NCBI GenBank assembly: GCA_013180625.2 | Contig: SNVD02009053.1 | Coordinates: 124,001-188,000 of the forward strand | Source: Boswellia sacra | Taxonomy: Eukaryota; Streptophyta; Magnoliopsida; Sapindales; Burseraceae | DNA length: 64,000 bases | Direction: 5' to 3' | Part shown: in pieces, positions 37,036 through 48,299 of the stretch | How positions within the stretch are numbered: the stretch's first letter is position 1 | Layout: the number at the start of each line of letters is the position of its first letter | Notes under the pieces: generated by a model | Database searches by the model: none | What the model was told of the DNA's origin: nothing | The model's input: only the letters and a program-made list of their open reading frames with translations | Translations under genes and position numbers: made by a program

Positions 37036-37410
37036 GTAGTCCCCCCAGACCCAAGTCGAATAACGGGTCGACGTAGGGGCTATAAAATTATTCATGGGCC
37101 CAAATAATGGGCTACAGTAATGGGCTTACTGTAATGGGCCCATGTAATGGGATACGGTAATGGGCTTACCGTATGGACCCGGATAGTAGGATACAGTAAT
37201 GGGCTTACTGTAATAGGCCCAGCTAATGGGATACAGTAATGGGCTTACTGTAAAGGGCCCAGATAATGGGATACAGTAATGGGCTTACTGTAATGGGCCC
37301 AGATAGTGGGATACGGTAATGGGCTTACCGTATCATAAATAATTGAGCTGGACTGGGTCATTGTGGGACCCAGATAATGGGATACAGTAATGGGCTTACT
37401 GTATTAGAAA
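36660..37410. repeat. Hairpin repeat array in and beside the LTR
   Basis: Tandem units of about 36-50 bp each contain TACAGTAATGGGCTTACTGTA or a TACGGTAA/TTACCGTA variant, so each can form an 8-bp stem with a 5-base loop. Stem changes are compensated (CAGTAA with TTACTG; CGGTAA with TTACCG). The same array occurs in the other LTR at 45040-45320 with fewer units. Confidence 0.85.
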
Positions 37411-37443
37411 TAATTGAGGCCCAATATTATTATGGCCATAACA
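37036..37443. repeat. 408-bp duplication of the LTR end plus purine tract
   Basis: The stretch after the 3' LTR repeats the last part of the LTR (AATAATGGGC ... GGCCATAACA) and is followed by a second copy of GTAGTCCCCCCAGGCCC. The first copy is at 37036. The duplication is absent beside the other LTR. Confidence 0.85.
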
Positions 37444-37572
37444 GTAGTCCCCCCAGGCCCAAGTTGACCAACGGGTCGACGTAGGGACTATTTAGTTATT
37501 TCTGGGCTAAAAATTAAATGCGTTAGGGGGTCAGCCCAAATATGTGATTTATTAAACCCTAAGTTGGTGCTC

Positions 37573-37702
37573 TATATAAGACACAAGTATTGGGGAGTAG
37601 GGTTTACTCAAAAATAGGAGAGAGCACCCAGGAGGCCAGCAGTGCAAGCGACACCAGCAAACAGAACTTTTCAACCCGAGCCAGAATTTCAATACGCCAC
37701 AA
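37573..37702 (+). promoter_or_regulatory. Possible TATA box and non-coding first exon of the antisense gene
   Basis: CTATATAAGACAC at about 37572-37584 is a good TATA box on the plus strand. About 120 bp downstream, CACAAGTGAGTAC offers a splice donor (GT at 37703). The first AG placed directly before an ATG in good context is at 39282-39283 (TGTGCAGATGGC). Together these suggest a 5'-UTR exon and a 1.58-kb intron. This is inference from signals only. Confidence 0.5.
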
Positions 37703-37867
37703 GTGAGTACTCTTTTTTTTTTTTTTTTTTTTGCATATGAATGAATTAGGTATAGTTTTTGAATGCAAAAATTCTTGCACGGATTATGTCCTATGTGTGT
37801 GTATGTGATTGTGTGTGAAAGAAGGAGAGACATGCACGGGTGTGATGGAGGGTGTGTGCATGCCTCG

Positions 37868-38450
37868 CATGGGCGTGCTGCCTGGGCACGCTGGGCGCGC
37901 TGCCTGGGCGCGCTGCCTGGGCGTGCAGCCTGGCTGTTGCCTGGGCGCTGCCTGGGCGCGCTGCGTGGGCGCTGCCTGGGCGTGCAGCCTGGGTGCTGCG
38001 TGGGCGCTGCCTGGGCGTGCTGCCTGGGCACGCTGGGCGCGCTGCCTGGGCATGCAGCCTGGGTGCTGCCTGGGCGCTGCCTGGGCGCGCTGCCTGGGCG
38101 TTGCCTGGGCGCGCTGCCTGGGTGCTGCCTGGGCGCTGCCTGGGCGCGCTGCGTGGGTGCTGCCTGGGCGTGCAGCCTGGGCGCCAGCCGCGGGCGAGCG
38201 GCGAGGGGGAGAGGCGCTGGGCGCGCACAGGGGCGAGGGGCGAGGCCTGGTCGCGCGAGCAGCGCGCAGGGGCGAGGGGCGAGGGGCGAGGAGCTTGCGC
38301 GCTGGGCGCTTGGGCGCTGGGCGATCGCGTGCGTATTGGGCGAGTCGCATGCGCGCTGGGCGCTTGGGCGCTGGCGATGGGCGATCGCTTGCGCGCTGGG
38401 CGCTGGGCGATGGGCGATCGCGTGCGCGCTGGGCGCTGGGCTTGCCGCCT
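37868..38450. repeat. GC-rich minisatellite, CTGGGCGYGCTGC-type units
   Basis: Dense repeats of GCTGCCTGGGCG and variants, much richer in G+C than anything else in the window. Long open frames on both strands (Pro/Arg/Ala-rich or Leu/Gly-rich) come from the period of the repeat and are not genes. It lies inside the proposed 5'-UTR intron and upstream of the 3' LTR in element orientation. Confidence 0.9.
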
Positions 38451-38544
38451 GTGTCATGCAGGTTTACGTGAGTTTGTAAGGATTTCCTGCAGGAAATTTG
38501 AATAAGTACGGGGGCATATTAGCAAATTCCGAAATTTCCATTAT

Positions 38545-39200
38545 ATAACTTCGGGGGTGTTGCTGAAAAATTTCAAAACTTTTACTTAAAATCGCGGGGG
38601 GTTTCTAAAAAATTTCAAACCTTAATTTTTTTTCCGCGGGGGTGTTTCCGTGAAATTTCAAACCTTATTTATTTTTTCTCTGCAGGGGTGTTTCCGCGAA
38701 TTTTCAAACCATAATATTTTTTCCTCATCGGGGGTGTTTCTGCGAAAATTCAAACCTTAATTTTTTTTCTCCGCAGGGGTGTTTCCGCGAATTTTTAAAC
38801 TTAAATAATTTTTTCCTCCGCGGGGGTGTTTCCGCGAATTTTCAAACTTAAATAATTTTTCCGCCGCGGGGGTGCTTCCGCAGATTTTCAAACTTTAATA
38901 ATTTTTCCTCCGCGGGTGTGCTTCCGCGGACTTTCAAACTTGAATAAACTTTCCTCCGCGGGCGTGCTTCCACGGATTTTCAAGTTTCAATATATTTTTT
39001 TTCCTTCCGCGGGCGTACTTCCGCGGGTGTGCTTCCGCGGACTTTCAAGCTTTAATAAACTTTCCTCCGCGGGCGCGCTTCCGCGGATTTTCAAGTTTCA
39101 ATATTTTTTCTTCCTCGGGTGTACTTCCGAGGACATTCTAACTTTGAATACTTTATCCTCCGTGGGTGTGCTCCCGCGGACTCTCGATACAGTACCCCAG
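38545..39200. repeat. Second minisatellite, CCGCGGGGGTGTTTCCGCG-type units
   Basis: About a dozen units of roughly 45-60 bp with a CGCGGGGGTGTTTCCGCG core followed by TTTTCAAAC and an A/T spacer. Units change gradually from GTGTTTCC to GCGTGCTTCC along the array. It is unrelated to the GC-rich array next to it. Confidence 0.9.
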
Positions 39201-39283
39201 CATTTTTTTTTTTTTTTTACTCACCTCTTCCTTCCCTTAGTAGACTTGGTTTGATGACTAACGACCCCTCTTTGACTGTGCAG

Positions 39284-41524
39284 ATGGCTAGAGTCAAAAC
39301 CACTGTAAGGTTGATACGGGGGGAACCGAATCATCAAACCCAGTCTTCCAGGGGCAAGGATCCGGCGACCAACCGTAAAGGAGTTAACGAATTTTATCAA
39401 AACTTCTTGGGTCCGGATCGGGAGTTGGGACAAAATTTTGTCAACCATGAGGTGGTAGACACCGAAGGGGACAGCGACTGGTCGTCCTCTGCTACCTCGG
39501 ATAGCGAACCGGAGACCGAAAAGTGGTGGGAGGCGGACCATATTGATAACCAGCTTCCCGAAGACCGATTGAAGACATATAGAGCCCATTTCCTTATCCC
39601 CGCTTCAGTCATCCTGTTTCTTCCAAGGAAGGGTGATCGGTGGAGTAAGCCACCCCGCGGTGTCATTGGTTTAAGCTTAGAGCTATTGAGAGCTGGTCTC
39701 CGGGTGCCTTTTGATAACTACGTTCGCCGTATACTCGATGCTATGGGCATCGCTCCTTCCCAACTGTCGGCCAATGGGTGGAGGCTTCTGATAGCTTTTC
39801 AAAGTTTATTCAGAAGTGCCGGCCTTGGCGACCCTACCACCAATCATGTTAAGCACATATTTGCCATTCACCCGCCGAATGGAGAGAAGACGGGTTACTA
39901 TTATATATCCCAGCGAGGGAAGACGGATGACCCCAACCGCCTTTTTGGCATTCCTTCCCATGTGAAAGAATGGAAGTTTAAGCAATTCTGGTGTGGTGGC
40001 GGTTGGAAGTATCAGGAAGGTGCTCGTCCAAAGGGGGAGAAGTTGAAGATTAGGAGGCATTTTGGTGTTTGTGGTACCATATTATAATGGCTCCTTATCT
40101 GACTTTGTTATGACCACTCTTGATCGACTGACATTATTTTCTGTTTTTGTTGCAGCTTCTTGGACCAAGCGTCCGCTGTTGTCTCAAAAAGAGAGGGACG
40201 ACTTGCAAGTGGTGCTCAAGCTACCCGTGGATGCGAAGAACGTGAATAACCTCACTGATCGGGAGCAGTTGGCCCGTCTTGGCTTATCACCTCCCATTCC
40301 TCCGGAAGGTAAGCTGGGTCATTACTTTTCGATCTTACTTCATCAAACGTGTACTTGCAGTCTTACCAGTTTTATTTTCGTGCAGGACTATTCCCATTAC
40401 ATCCTACCAAGAAGCGGTTTGCTCAACTCGTAGCCAAGATGCCACTTAAGCCTTTCACTCATGACAAACCTAGTTCATCCCAGAAGAAGCGGAGTGGCAG
40501 TCCTCCAATTCTCAGACCTCCGAAGAGGAGAGCTAGTAGTCACAAGGAGGCTCCCGTACGGAAGCTAGTTCCTGAAAGGTCTGCCTCCGTTCAGCCTGCG
40601 GGTGAAGTGGCAACCTCCCAGCCTACTGGGAGCCGTTTACCTTCAGCCACTCAGCTACCCAAGCGCTTTACTTTTGACAGTACGGGCTTTCAAGGCGGCT
40701 CAACATGTGGAGACTACCTTCAGGAGTTGTCTCAAAATGCTGCACGCCTCATGCCTACCAATGTCTTTCCAGGAGACGTAAGACTCTCATACTTTGATGC
40801 GATCGCCGTCGGGATGGGCATCATCCTTCAGGTTAGGCTTCATTGAAACCCTCTCTTCCTTTTTTCTTTATACTTTGACAGTCATGCCTTAACTCCTTCC
40901 CTCTCCTTGCCTTCCTTTCTGTAGGCGACAGGACCCTTGGCTCAAGGGGAGTCTACCAACACCAACCTCCTTAAGGAAGTAAATCTTCTCACTTCCGAGG
41001 TTGACGACTGGAAGGCGAAGCATCTAGTCTGCCTTGACAACTTAACCGAGACGGAAAGTAGAATGGCAGAGATGAAGGAACAGATTGGTAGGCTGACGGC
41101 TGACTTGTCCGAGGCCAAGAAGGAGGCAGCTATCCAGCGTAAAAGGGCCAATGATTTTAGCCAAGAACTTCGAGAGAGAGCTACTGCTGAGCAGGGTAGG
41201 ATAGGCAAAGCAGTGGCTCGCTTCCGTAGGGGTTGCATCTACCAGCAAGCTATGGAACGCTCCTACATTGAGGGAGTCAATGGGGTGCGTAGATGGTTCC
41301 ATGACCGCCATCCAGAGATTGATCAGTCACCCATAGCTGAGGAGTTAAACTTGGTGGAAGAGCCTATCCCTACAGCGAACCCCGATCCCGAGCAATTCCG
41401 TCGCCTCACCCTTAAAGATGAGGATTATGAGTCGACATTGGACACAGCAGCTTGGGAGGCCAAGCAAGGTGACTCTACCTCACCGTCTTCAGACGAAGAA
41501 GGAGGTGATGAGGCCACTTCTTAG
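39284..41524 (+). CDS. Intact four-exon antisense gene of the Tat-like element (gypsy-type accessory protein)
   Basis: Coding exons are proposed at 39284-40064, 40156-40308, 40386-40831 and 40925-41524. All introns are GT-AG with good sites (for example AAG/GTAAGC at 40309 and TTGCAG at 40155), and all three junctions keep frame, giving 1980 nt, 659 residues and no stop. A donor at 40074 instead of 40065 would also keep frame. Residues about 90-260 resemble the plant 'putative gypsy type transposon' family (Transposase_28): RGVIGLSLELLRAGLRVPFD, NYVRRILDAMGIAPSQL, NGWRLLIAFQSLF. Residues 290-460 are basic and Ser/Pro-rich. Residues about 475-540 form a coiled coil, and the end is acidic. Its function is unknown. 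It runs opposite to gag and is intact while gag is broken. Confidence 0.85.
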
Positions 41525-42115
41525 GGATAATTGGAATTCTTCCAAGTAGGTAGATGCTTATTCATAGGAATAACCATATCACGGCTGCTCTCCAGGCCTT
41601 GATTTTACCTTTTACTGTCTTTACTTTCGATTCAATGTACTAGTTGAGGATGTGTGGCATCCCTCAACCAATTTTCAAATAATAAGAACACTAAAATTTT
41701 TTTTTCCTCTGGTGTTGTATTCTTTTACTTGTTCCATCTCATTGCAATTTGGTTATACGTGTGCTTTAAGGAGGTGCAGTCACAAGAATTCTGAATAATC
41801 TGAGCACTTTATTAATAACCTCTTTATTGGTCTCCCTATGGGAGTTGTTACACATGCATAAGCTCCTGGGCGGAGTCACTGCATATAGAGAGGCGTGCGC
41901 ATAACTCTTGGGCAGAGTTAATACATATAGAGAGAGGTTACAAGTAGTATTTCTTTGAGTGCTCAAGATTCCACGGACGAGGGAGCAACCTCCATCCGTG
42001 GTGACCAGTCCGTAGGTGCCTGGTCGGGCGACTGCTTTGACTTGATGACAACCCTCTTAGTTAAGCCATAATGCTTCGTCAATGGGCTCTCGAGTATTTT
42101 GTGGCACTTGACCGC
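41525..42115. other. Junction region between protease and antisense gene
   Basis: Where reverse transcriptase, RNase H and integrase would stand, only about 590 bp are present. On the minus strand AATAAAG occurs twice (near 41810), a possible poly(A) signal for a gag-protease transcript. On the plus strand CAAATAATAAGAACAC near 41680 could serve the antisense gene. No pol remnant was recognised. Confidence 0.6.
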
Positions 42116-42736
42116 CTAGTATATGACCACGGGAGGTTCTCCTCCGATTGTTAACAACTTATGTGCCTTCTCTTTAAAGGCCATATTGTAGCACTCTCGG
42201 GAGGCTCGCTGTTCACCCCTAACTTCTCCTACACCAGTCGGTGTTGGAAATTTTAGGACATGATGATAAACACCCATCACGGCCTTGAAGTCATAGAGTG
42301 ACGGCCGACCAATGATGGCATTATACACTCCCGGATGGTCTACCACGAGAAAGTTTACCATCCTGGTTGTTTGCAGGGAACCTTCTCCCAAGGTCACTGG
42401 TAATGGAATCATTCCTTCAGGAATGACTTTTCCTCCAGTGAATCCTATCAGGAAAGTCTGGATGCCTCTCATATCTTTGCGGTTAAGACCCAATCGATCA
42501 AATGCATCCAGTGTCAGTATGTCAGCCGAGCTCCCGTTGTCAATCAACACTCTTCGTAGCCTTTTGTTGGCCACTATCACTGTGAGGACCAAGGCATCAC
42601 AATGTGGGTGATGGATGCCCTGCGCATCTTGTGATGAGAAGGAGATAACGTCATGACTTCCTACATTGGTGGAAGAGGCTGTCAGGTTGACCTCGTGGTG
42701 AGTGAGGTCGTTTCTTGCTTGCTTGACCAGATGCCT
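42116..42736 (-). pseudogene. Tat-like aspartic protease region
   Basis: Cleaves the gag polyprotein in working relatives. It shows VLIDNGSSADILTLDAFDRL, the Tat-type active site (D-N-G-S-S in place of D-T/S-G), then FLIGFTGGKVIPEGMIPLPV and YNAIIGRPSLYDFKAV. It is in the same frame as the main gag block, parted by a TGA at 42737-42739, and ends at a TAG at 42116. Confidence 0.88.
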
Positions 42737-44646
42737 TCAGGCTTGGGAGCTCGAACCGGCCACTACTCCTCCAAAGATTGTGGCTACTTCTTCCAACGGC
42801 TCCTTCCCTTTGTCATTTTTGTTGGATGACTCAGGGGGCCGATAAATATATTCCTGCAGCTGGCCATCCTTGATGAGACTCTCGATCTGTCTCCTCAATT
42901 CGAAGCAGTCGGCAGTATTATGACCATGGGCCTGGTGAAAGTGACAATACTTTCTCTTATCCCTTGTTTTTGGATTTGTTCGTAAGGGAGCAGGTTCTTT
43001 CAGGAGGCCTTTATCCTTGATTTCTTTAAGGATATCCTGCTGTGGCATGGTAAGCAACGTAAATGTACGGTGCTCCTCCTGAGGTTGATCATGATGCTCT
43101 TGACGGGGTCGGTTAGATGACCCTTGTAACAGGAAGTGATCATTTCGGATTGTGTTACGTGCAGAGTGTCGGTCCGAAACTGATTTACGATTTTTATCAT
43201 GAGGCGTTCCTCTATGATTATCGTACGGTCTTCTATCTGTACGCGAGGAATTGGGTACCACCGGAGTTTGCCCAGGGTAATTGGCCTGAAAGATTTCCTC
43301 TGCATCAGCATGGCTAGAAACCCTTGTTAATGCTTCTTGGTACGTACATGGGAGGTTGACGGAGAATTCCCATGCTAGAGGGAGCTCCCCCCTGATTCCT
43401 TGAACCAAGCCTTGCATGGCGTAACCATCATGAAATAGGTCAACTCGTGAAACCTCCCGCTGATATCTATTCAAGAACGCACGAAGGGTTTCATTGCGAC
43501 CCTGCTTGATTGAAAGAAGGCTCTGCGCTGGTCGACTCCGCGTTTTCATATTGTTGAAATGTGTGAGAAAACTGCGGGCAAGTTCATCAAAGCTGGAGAT
43601 GGATGCAGCTGGTAGCCTTCTATACCATTGCCTAGCTGCTCCTCCAAGGGTGAGAGAAAAGGTTCTGCACATGATTCCCCCTGAGACTCCTTGTATCTCC
43701 ATATGCGAAACAAAAGAGTCTAAATGCTCTCTGGGGTCTGTCGTCCCTTGATAAGGCTCAAGTTGCGGCATCCGGAATCCATGTGGATATTTCTCCCTTA
43801 GAATATCTCAGCAAATGGTGATTCCCATTGTGGACGACCATCTTCTTCACCTCCTGAACGTTTAATCAGCTTCTCCAGTTTATGGATTTTTTCATCCATT
43901 TCTCGTTTGAACTCCGCATAATGATTGTCTGATGTCCCCTCCTCCGAGACATGCATTAAGGAATCATCTGGGCGATGATTTTTAACTCTGGGTGGTGGAC
44001 TGGGGCGATTTCTTTTTAACCGATAATTACCTCCTGGAACGTAAGGGCCATGATAAGAATAAGCGGGCTGGTCAACATGACTTCCCCTTGGTACATGTTC
44101 AAAACTCGTATGGTGCCTCTTGTTCAGGGAGTGTCGAAGGTCCACTACTGCTAACTGTTGTTCAGATACAATGTGTGAGGGAGGGGGAATCTGTGGGCGA
44201 CCATACCCCCTTTGAACAATAGGATGGGGAGGATTTGGTTGAATTTCATGATGGTGAGGCAATCCCGTAGTCTGGGCGACTAAATCAGGACGTCTACCAA
44301 CATCTGTCTGGTCATTCGGTTCTACCCTGGCACTCATTGGGTTATTCCTAGCGGTGTACGCAGCCTATTGAGCATTTTGTCCAAATGCTTGGCTAAACAC
44401 AATCACCATACGGTTCATCTGTTCACTGAAATTCCGCATGGTATGTTCCATGGCAGTTAATCGATTCGCCTTACCCCTCTTCGGTCTTCTCAGTGGAAGC
44501 CGGGGTTGCCTGAGGTTAGGCCCTACCCCAGAGGATATAACTAACGCCCTCCCTGTATCGACTACCCTTCGGCGTCGGGGAGGCGCTTCCACCTCAATTT
44601 CTTCATCAACCTCTAAGGAGGTCGAGTGTTGAGATTCGTGACTCAT
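42737..44646 (-). pseudogene. Tat-like gag, one stop and one frameshift
   Basis: Structural protein that packages element RNA. The likely start is the ATG at 44646 (MSHESQHSTSLEVDEEIEVE). A TAG at 44365-44367 and a one-base shift near 43800 (after ESPFAEIF) break the frame. The conserved gag core is MPQLEPYQGTTDPREHLDSF, AARQWYRRLPAASISSFDEL and FLTHFNNMKTRSRPAQSLLS, followed by the usual REVSRVDLFHDG and YCHFHQAHGHNTADCFELRR zinc-binding segment (C-x3-H-x3-H-x4-C-like, as in the lineage). Confidence 0.9.
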
Positions 44647-44701
44647 GATGTTTTTGAGTACGTTAGGATGAGAGCAACAACTAAAGAGGCTTAGATTGTC
44701 G

Positions 44702-44720
44702 TTCCCACAGACGGCGCCAA
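44702..44720 (-). promoter_or_regulatory. Primer binding site of the Tat-like element
   Basis: The minus strand reads TTGGCGCCGTCTGTGGGAA one base inside the right LTR, a primer site type common in plant Ty3/gypsy elements. It fixes the right LTR as 5'. I do not assign the tRNA. Confidence 0.8.
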
Positions 44721-44721
44721 C

Positions 44722-45362
44722 TGTTGATGCACGGTTTCCGGACGGCCGGGGGAGCGGGTCGGAGCTCGGGTCGTGCGACGGGTCCGGTCCTGCGAGCACA
44801 GAAAAACGGTCAGGGGTTCCGGCGGTGGTGCCGGCGGTGACCCTCCGACGCTCAAGTCAGTATCCGGCACTCCGGAATTTTCTGAGAGAAATTCCTAGAG
44901 AGAGAAGCTCTCAAAAATAGAGGAATTGTAGAGAGATAATAAGTTCAGAAAAATGTGCATTTGTCAACTTACCTTGAGCAACGTTCCGGAGGGTTTAAAT
45001 AGGAGTCGGAATGGGCCATTGTGGAACCCAGATAATAGGCCCAGACGATGGGCTACAGTAATGGGCTTACTGTAATGGGCCCATGTAATGGGATACGGTA
45101 ATGGGCTTACCGTATGGGCCCGGATAGTAGGATACAGTAATGGGCTTACTGTAATAGGCCCAGCTAATGGGATACAGTAATGGGCTTACTGTAATGGGCC
45201 CAGATAATGGGATACAGGGAATGGGCTTACCTTACCGTATCATAAATAATTGAGCTGGGCTGGGTCATTGTGGGACCCAGATAATGGGCCCAGATAATGG
45301 ACCACAGTAATGGGCTTACTGTGTTAGAGACAATTAGGCCCAATATTATTATGGCCATAACA
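44722..45362 (-). repeat. 5' LTR of the Tat-like element
   Basis: 641 bp, colinear with 36360-37035 but with fewer hairpin units and a small extra GGTGGTGCC block near 44822. Confidence 0.92.
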
Positions 45363-45367
45363 GAAAA

Positions 45368-48285
45368 AAATCGAACAACTTTAACTAATTATTACAAATT
45401 TATGATAATGTAATGTACATTAATGTTGCATGCCAAAAAAAAAAAAAAAATCTATTTTAGTCCCCCCTCTGACTTAGTGAAACTCTAAGAATCAAATCAT
45501 GAGTCTAGAAAATATTTTCATCTCTTTAATTGGCATTAGCAATGTACACACTTATAACATGGACTAGCGTTCTCAAGAAAAATACTTGATTTCTCTAGTT
45601 TCTTTTTTGCACTATTTCTAAGGTCTAATTAATTAAAAAACGTAAAATCCAAAAAAAAAAATTGTCTTTCCATATGTATATAACTACAAATACAGACATT
45701 TATATTATTGTTTTATTAGTGTTTTACAGTTGACAAATTCTTTAAGGAAGTCAACTCTTTCAAGTTCCACGATTCTCCTAGAACACATGGAAAAATGCTC
45801 GCTTACTGTATCAACCAAAGTTGTAGTATCATTTAGCTTCGCAACTCATATTTTTACTAATTTTTTTATAAGATGCCATGAAAATAGTACGATTAGTAGT
45901 TGTATAGTTCTAGCTTTATTCATTTCTTACTCTAAAGTGTTAAGAAACAAAGAAAGTAAGTTCCACGATAAAGTACTTTGTAATTATTTTCTTATAGTAC
46001 GAGCAGTTGTTGTATATGAAATTGAGCTTTCATTGGTTGCAAAATTTAGCACTAGCCTTGTTAAGGACTAAATTAAGAGAGAGAGAGAGGAAGAGACAGA
46101 GCAAAGCCTGCAACCACAATAAAAGGAAGATAAAAACTTCCGTTCTTTTTGCAATTTGTTTGTTGTTCACATCTCTAGTAAATTAATAACTACTAGAAAT
46201 TTCATGAGAACTGACATAACAAATGTTATTTTTAGCATACATTAATTAATGTTCATTTAACCTAGATTAATTAATTTTCTTTGATTGACTTACTAGTTAC
46301 ATGACATTGCCCATTTATTAAGCTAAACGTAGTGTACTTTTTTTGTTTTTTGTTTTTTTTTTTGTTTTTACTACTATCTTACAATGAAAATTTACTATCC
46401 AATAATATTATCATAATTTATACAACTACACAACTTTTCAACTTAATTATAGCGGGTCAATTTAAATAATTATAATTATCTTACACAATTAAATGATTAA
46501 TAATTAGTAAATTAGTAATTAACTTTTAAATGATTTTGTATTTGTCTTTTGTATGTTTTATTGGCTTAATTTTTAATTTGCTTTATGGTATTTTTGTTCA
46601 TTTATGTTTATTTAGTTCTTGTATAGAACTATTTAAAGCTTTCAAAATCAATTCTCCACAAGATCATTTCTCCCACTTAAAACTAGTTGCTCGTCAATTT
46701 AAGCTTGTTGGCAGCAACTTTCAATTGATGTGTGAAATGCTACAACAATTTTTTTATTAGTATATATCTAGCCTTATCTGGTTGTAATAATTTATTTTAA
46801 TTTAAAAAAATAGTGCATTGTAAGTTTATTGACATATTATTATTATATAATAACACAGAACTTTGTAGTAATTGGTGCTTTATAGATGGTCTCAATAGGG
46901 GCAGAGTAAAGAATTGATAATTAGGAGGAATTCTGAGAAATAAACATTAAGCATAAATTTTAACTTATTTTCATATAATATTTAAAGAAAATTTTTTGGG
47001 CTAGGGGAGGCTTGTGGAGCAACTTAACTCTACCCCTAAATCTCAATTACGAGGAAATTATAATTTCCTAGAAAAGGATGATGAGTTAGAGTTCGATGAT
47101 CCATGTTAAAAGGAAGAGTAAAAAATAACATTGATAATCTTGATGATCTTGATATCGAATTACATTAAATAACGATGACATACACATGATTATTGCGGTT
47201 GAGAATGTTGAATCCTATGAAGACTTATATGATAATTTTAATTTATTGATAATAGCAATGATGTATGATGGTGATCCAAACAATAAGGGGATGGATGAAG
47301 ACTACATTTATGATGATAATGATGATGAAAAAGGAGCTTAGTTTCATTTATAGTTCTAATGTTTTCTTCTATAAGTACTTCAATTATTTATATTTATTTC
47401 ATTCTTTTGCTTTTCAGTTTTACTTTGAATCATACTTTTATCTTTTAATTTTTCTCATATCTATAGATTAACCTCATGCCAATATTGATTCATCTAAAAC
47501 ATAAATCTATCAATATACTAAGTCAGTGATTTATATGGGTTGACACGACATCCAAAATCATGATCCATGCCTTAAATCAATTAAAGAGGCTTGTTTGTAC
47601 ACATGTTATTTGATATTGTAAAGACTGATTCCCCTTGACATATAATTTACCAAATTCTTGCTCTATAGAAATACGTTAGTCCTGGGTTAGAAAAAAAGTT
47701 ACTTCCTAAACTTTTATTACAATTATATAATTTAATTTTATGCATGTAAAATGGATGATGGTTTCTAATTATTTCATGATCAATTCTTAACTTCGTGAGG
47801 AAGACAATGATAAAAAAATATGAAACAATTATTTTTATGACATTTTTATAATTTGATTATAAAAATTATGATGTTAAAGAGTCAACACAATCCTTTTAAA
47901 ACATATGGACTTTTAGCAACACACTACTGTTTTATTTTGTAAACAAAATTGTTATCTTATGTCAATATTATGTTCTGGTTAGAATATAAAATGGTGACTA
48001 AAAAAAGTTGTCATTTGTGACCAATTATAGTAATTTTTAGAGACCAAATCATTTTTTTTTCACTAATTCTAAAAATATTTCCGTACTAACTCTGCAAATT
48101 GTTAAAGGAGTATATGGCAGGAATAATTTGTTAATCATAAACATATAGTCATGAATTCAATTTGGCCACTAATACAAATCATTTTCATATATAGTATTAG
48201 CGAGGAATATTACTTATTGTCACCATATCCATATTTTTAGTCATGAAATCGAATACCATAACTAAAAGTTTCGTTATTAAAATAG
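45368..48285. other. A/T-rich intergenic sequence
   Basis: No gene supported. It has a (GA)n run at 46078-46095, a T-rich run at 46337-46370 and an acidic-codon-rich patch at 47080-47340 that is full of stops. Open frames such as 45730-46071 have no recognisable features. Confidence 0.45.
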
Positions 48286-48299
48286 AAATTTCTTGTAGT
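48286..48299 (-). mobile_element. CACTA-type terminus
   Basis: AATTTCTTGTAGTG is the reverse complement of CACTACAAGAAATT, the usual terminal inverted repeat of plant CACTA elements. The element body would lie to the left (from about 47.9 kb). The opposite end was not found, so the extent is unknown. Confidence 0.55.

Larger units (their letters stand above)
36360..45362 (-). mobile_element. 9.0-kb Tat-like Ty3/gypsy element: gag-protease kept, pol lost, antisense gene kept
   Basis: LTRs at 36360-37035 and 44722-45362 (TGTTGATGCACGG ... GGCCATAACA) frame the element, and the 5-bp repeat GAAAA at 36355-36359 and 45363-45367 is its target duplication. In minus-strand order it has a 5' LTR, a primer site, gag and aspartic protease (44646-42116), no reverse transcriptase, RNase H or integrase, a plus-strand spliced gene (41524 back to 39284), two minisatellite arrays, a G-rich tract and a 3' LTR. 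Additional antisense ORFs and a repeat-rich region before the 3' LTR are known in the Tat lineage. It must have relied on another element's polymerase if it moved in this form. Confidence 0.93.

Noticed and set aside
37552..38505. Several long open frames on both strands (Pro/Arg/Ala-rich on minus, Leu/Gly/Cys-rich on plus)
   Set aside because: They are all produced by the GC-rich minisatellite, overlap in five of six frames and have no conserved domain or start context.
45730..46071. 113-codon plus-strand open frame
   Set aside because: No domain, signal or neighbouring gene structure. A/T-rich chance frame.
47900..48299. A complete small CACTA element ending at 48299
   Set aside because: Only the right terminus is convincing. 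CACACTACTG near 47917 is too different from the CACTACAAGAAA end to call the left terminus.
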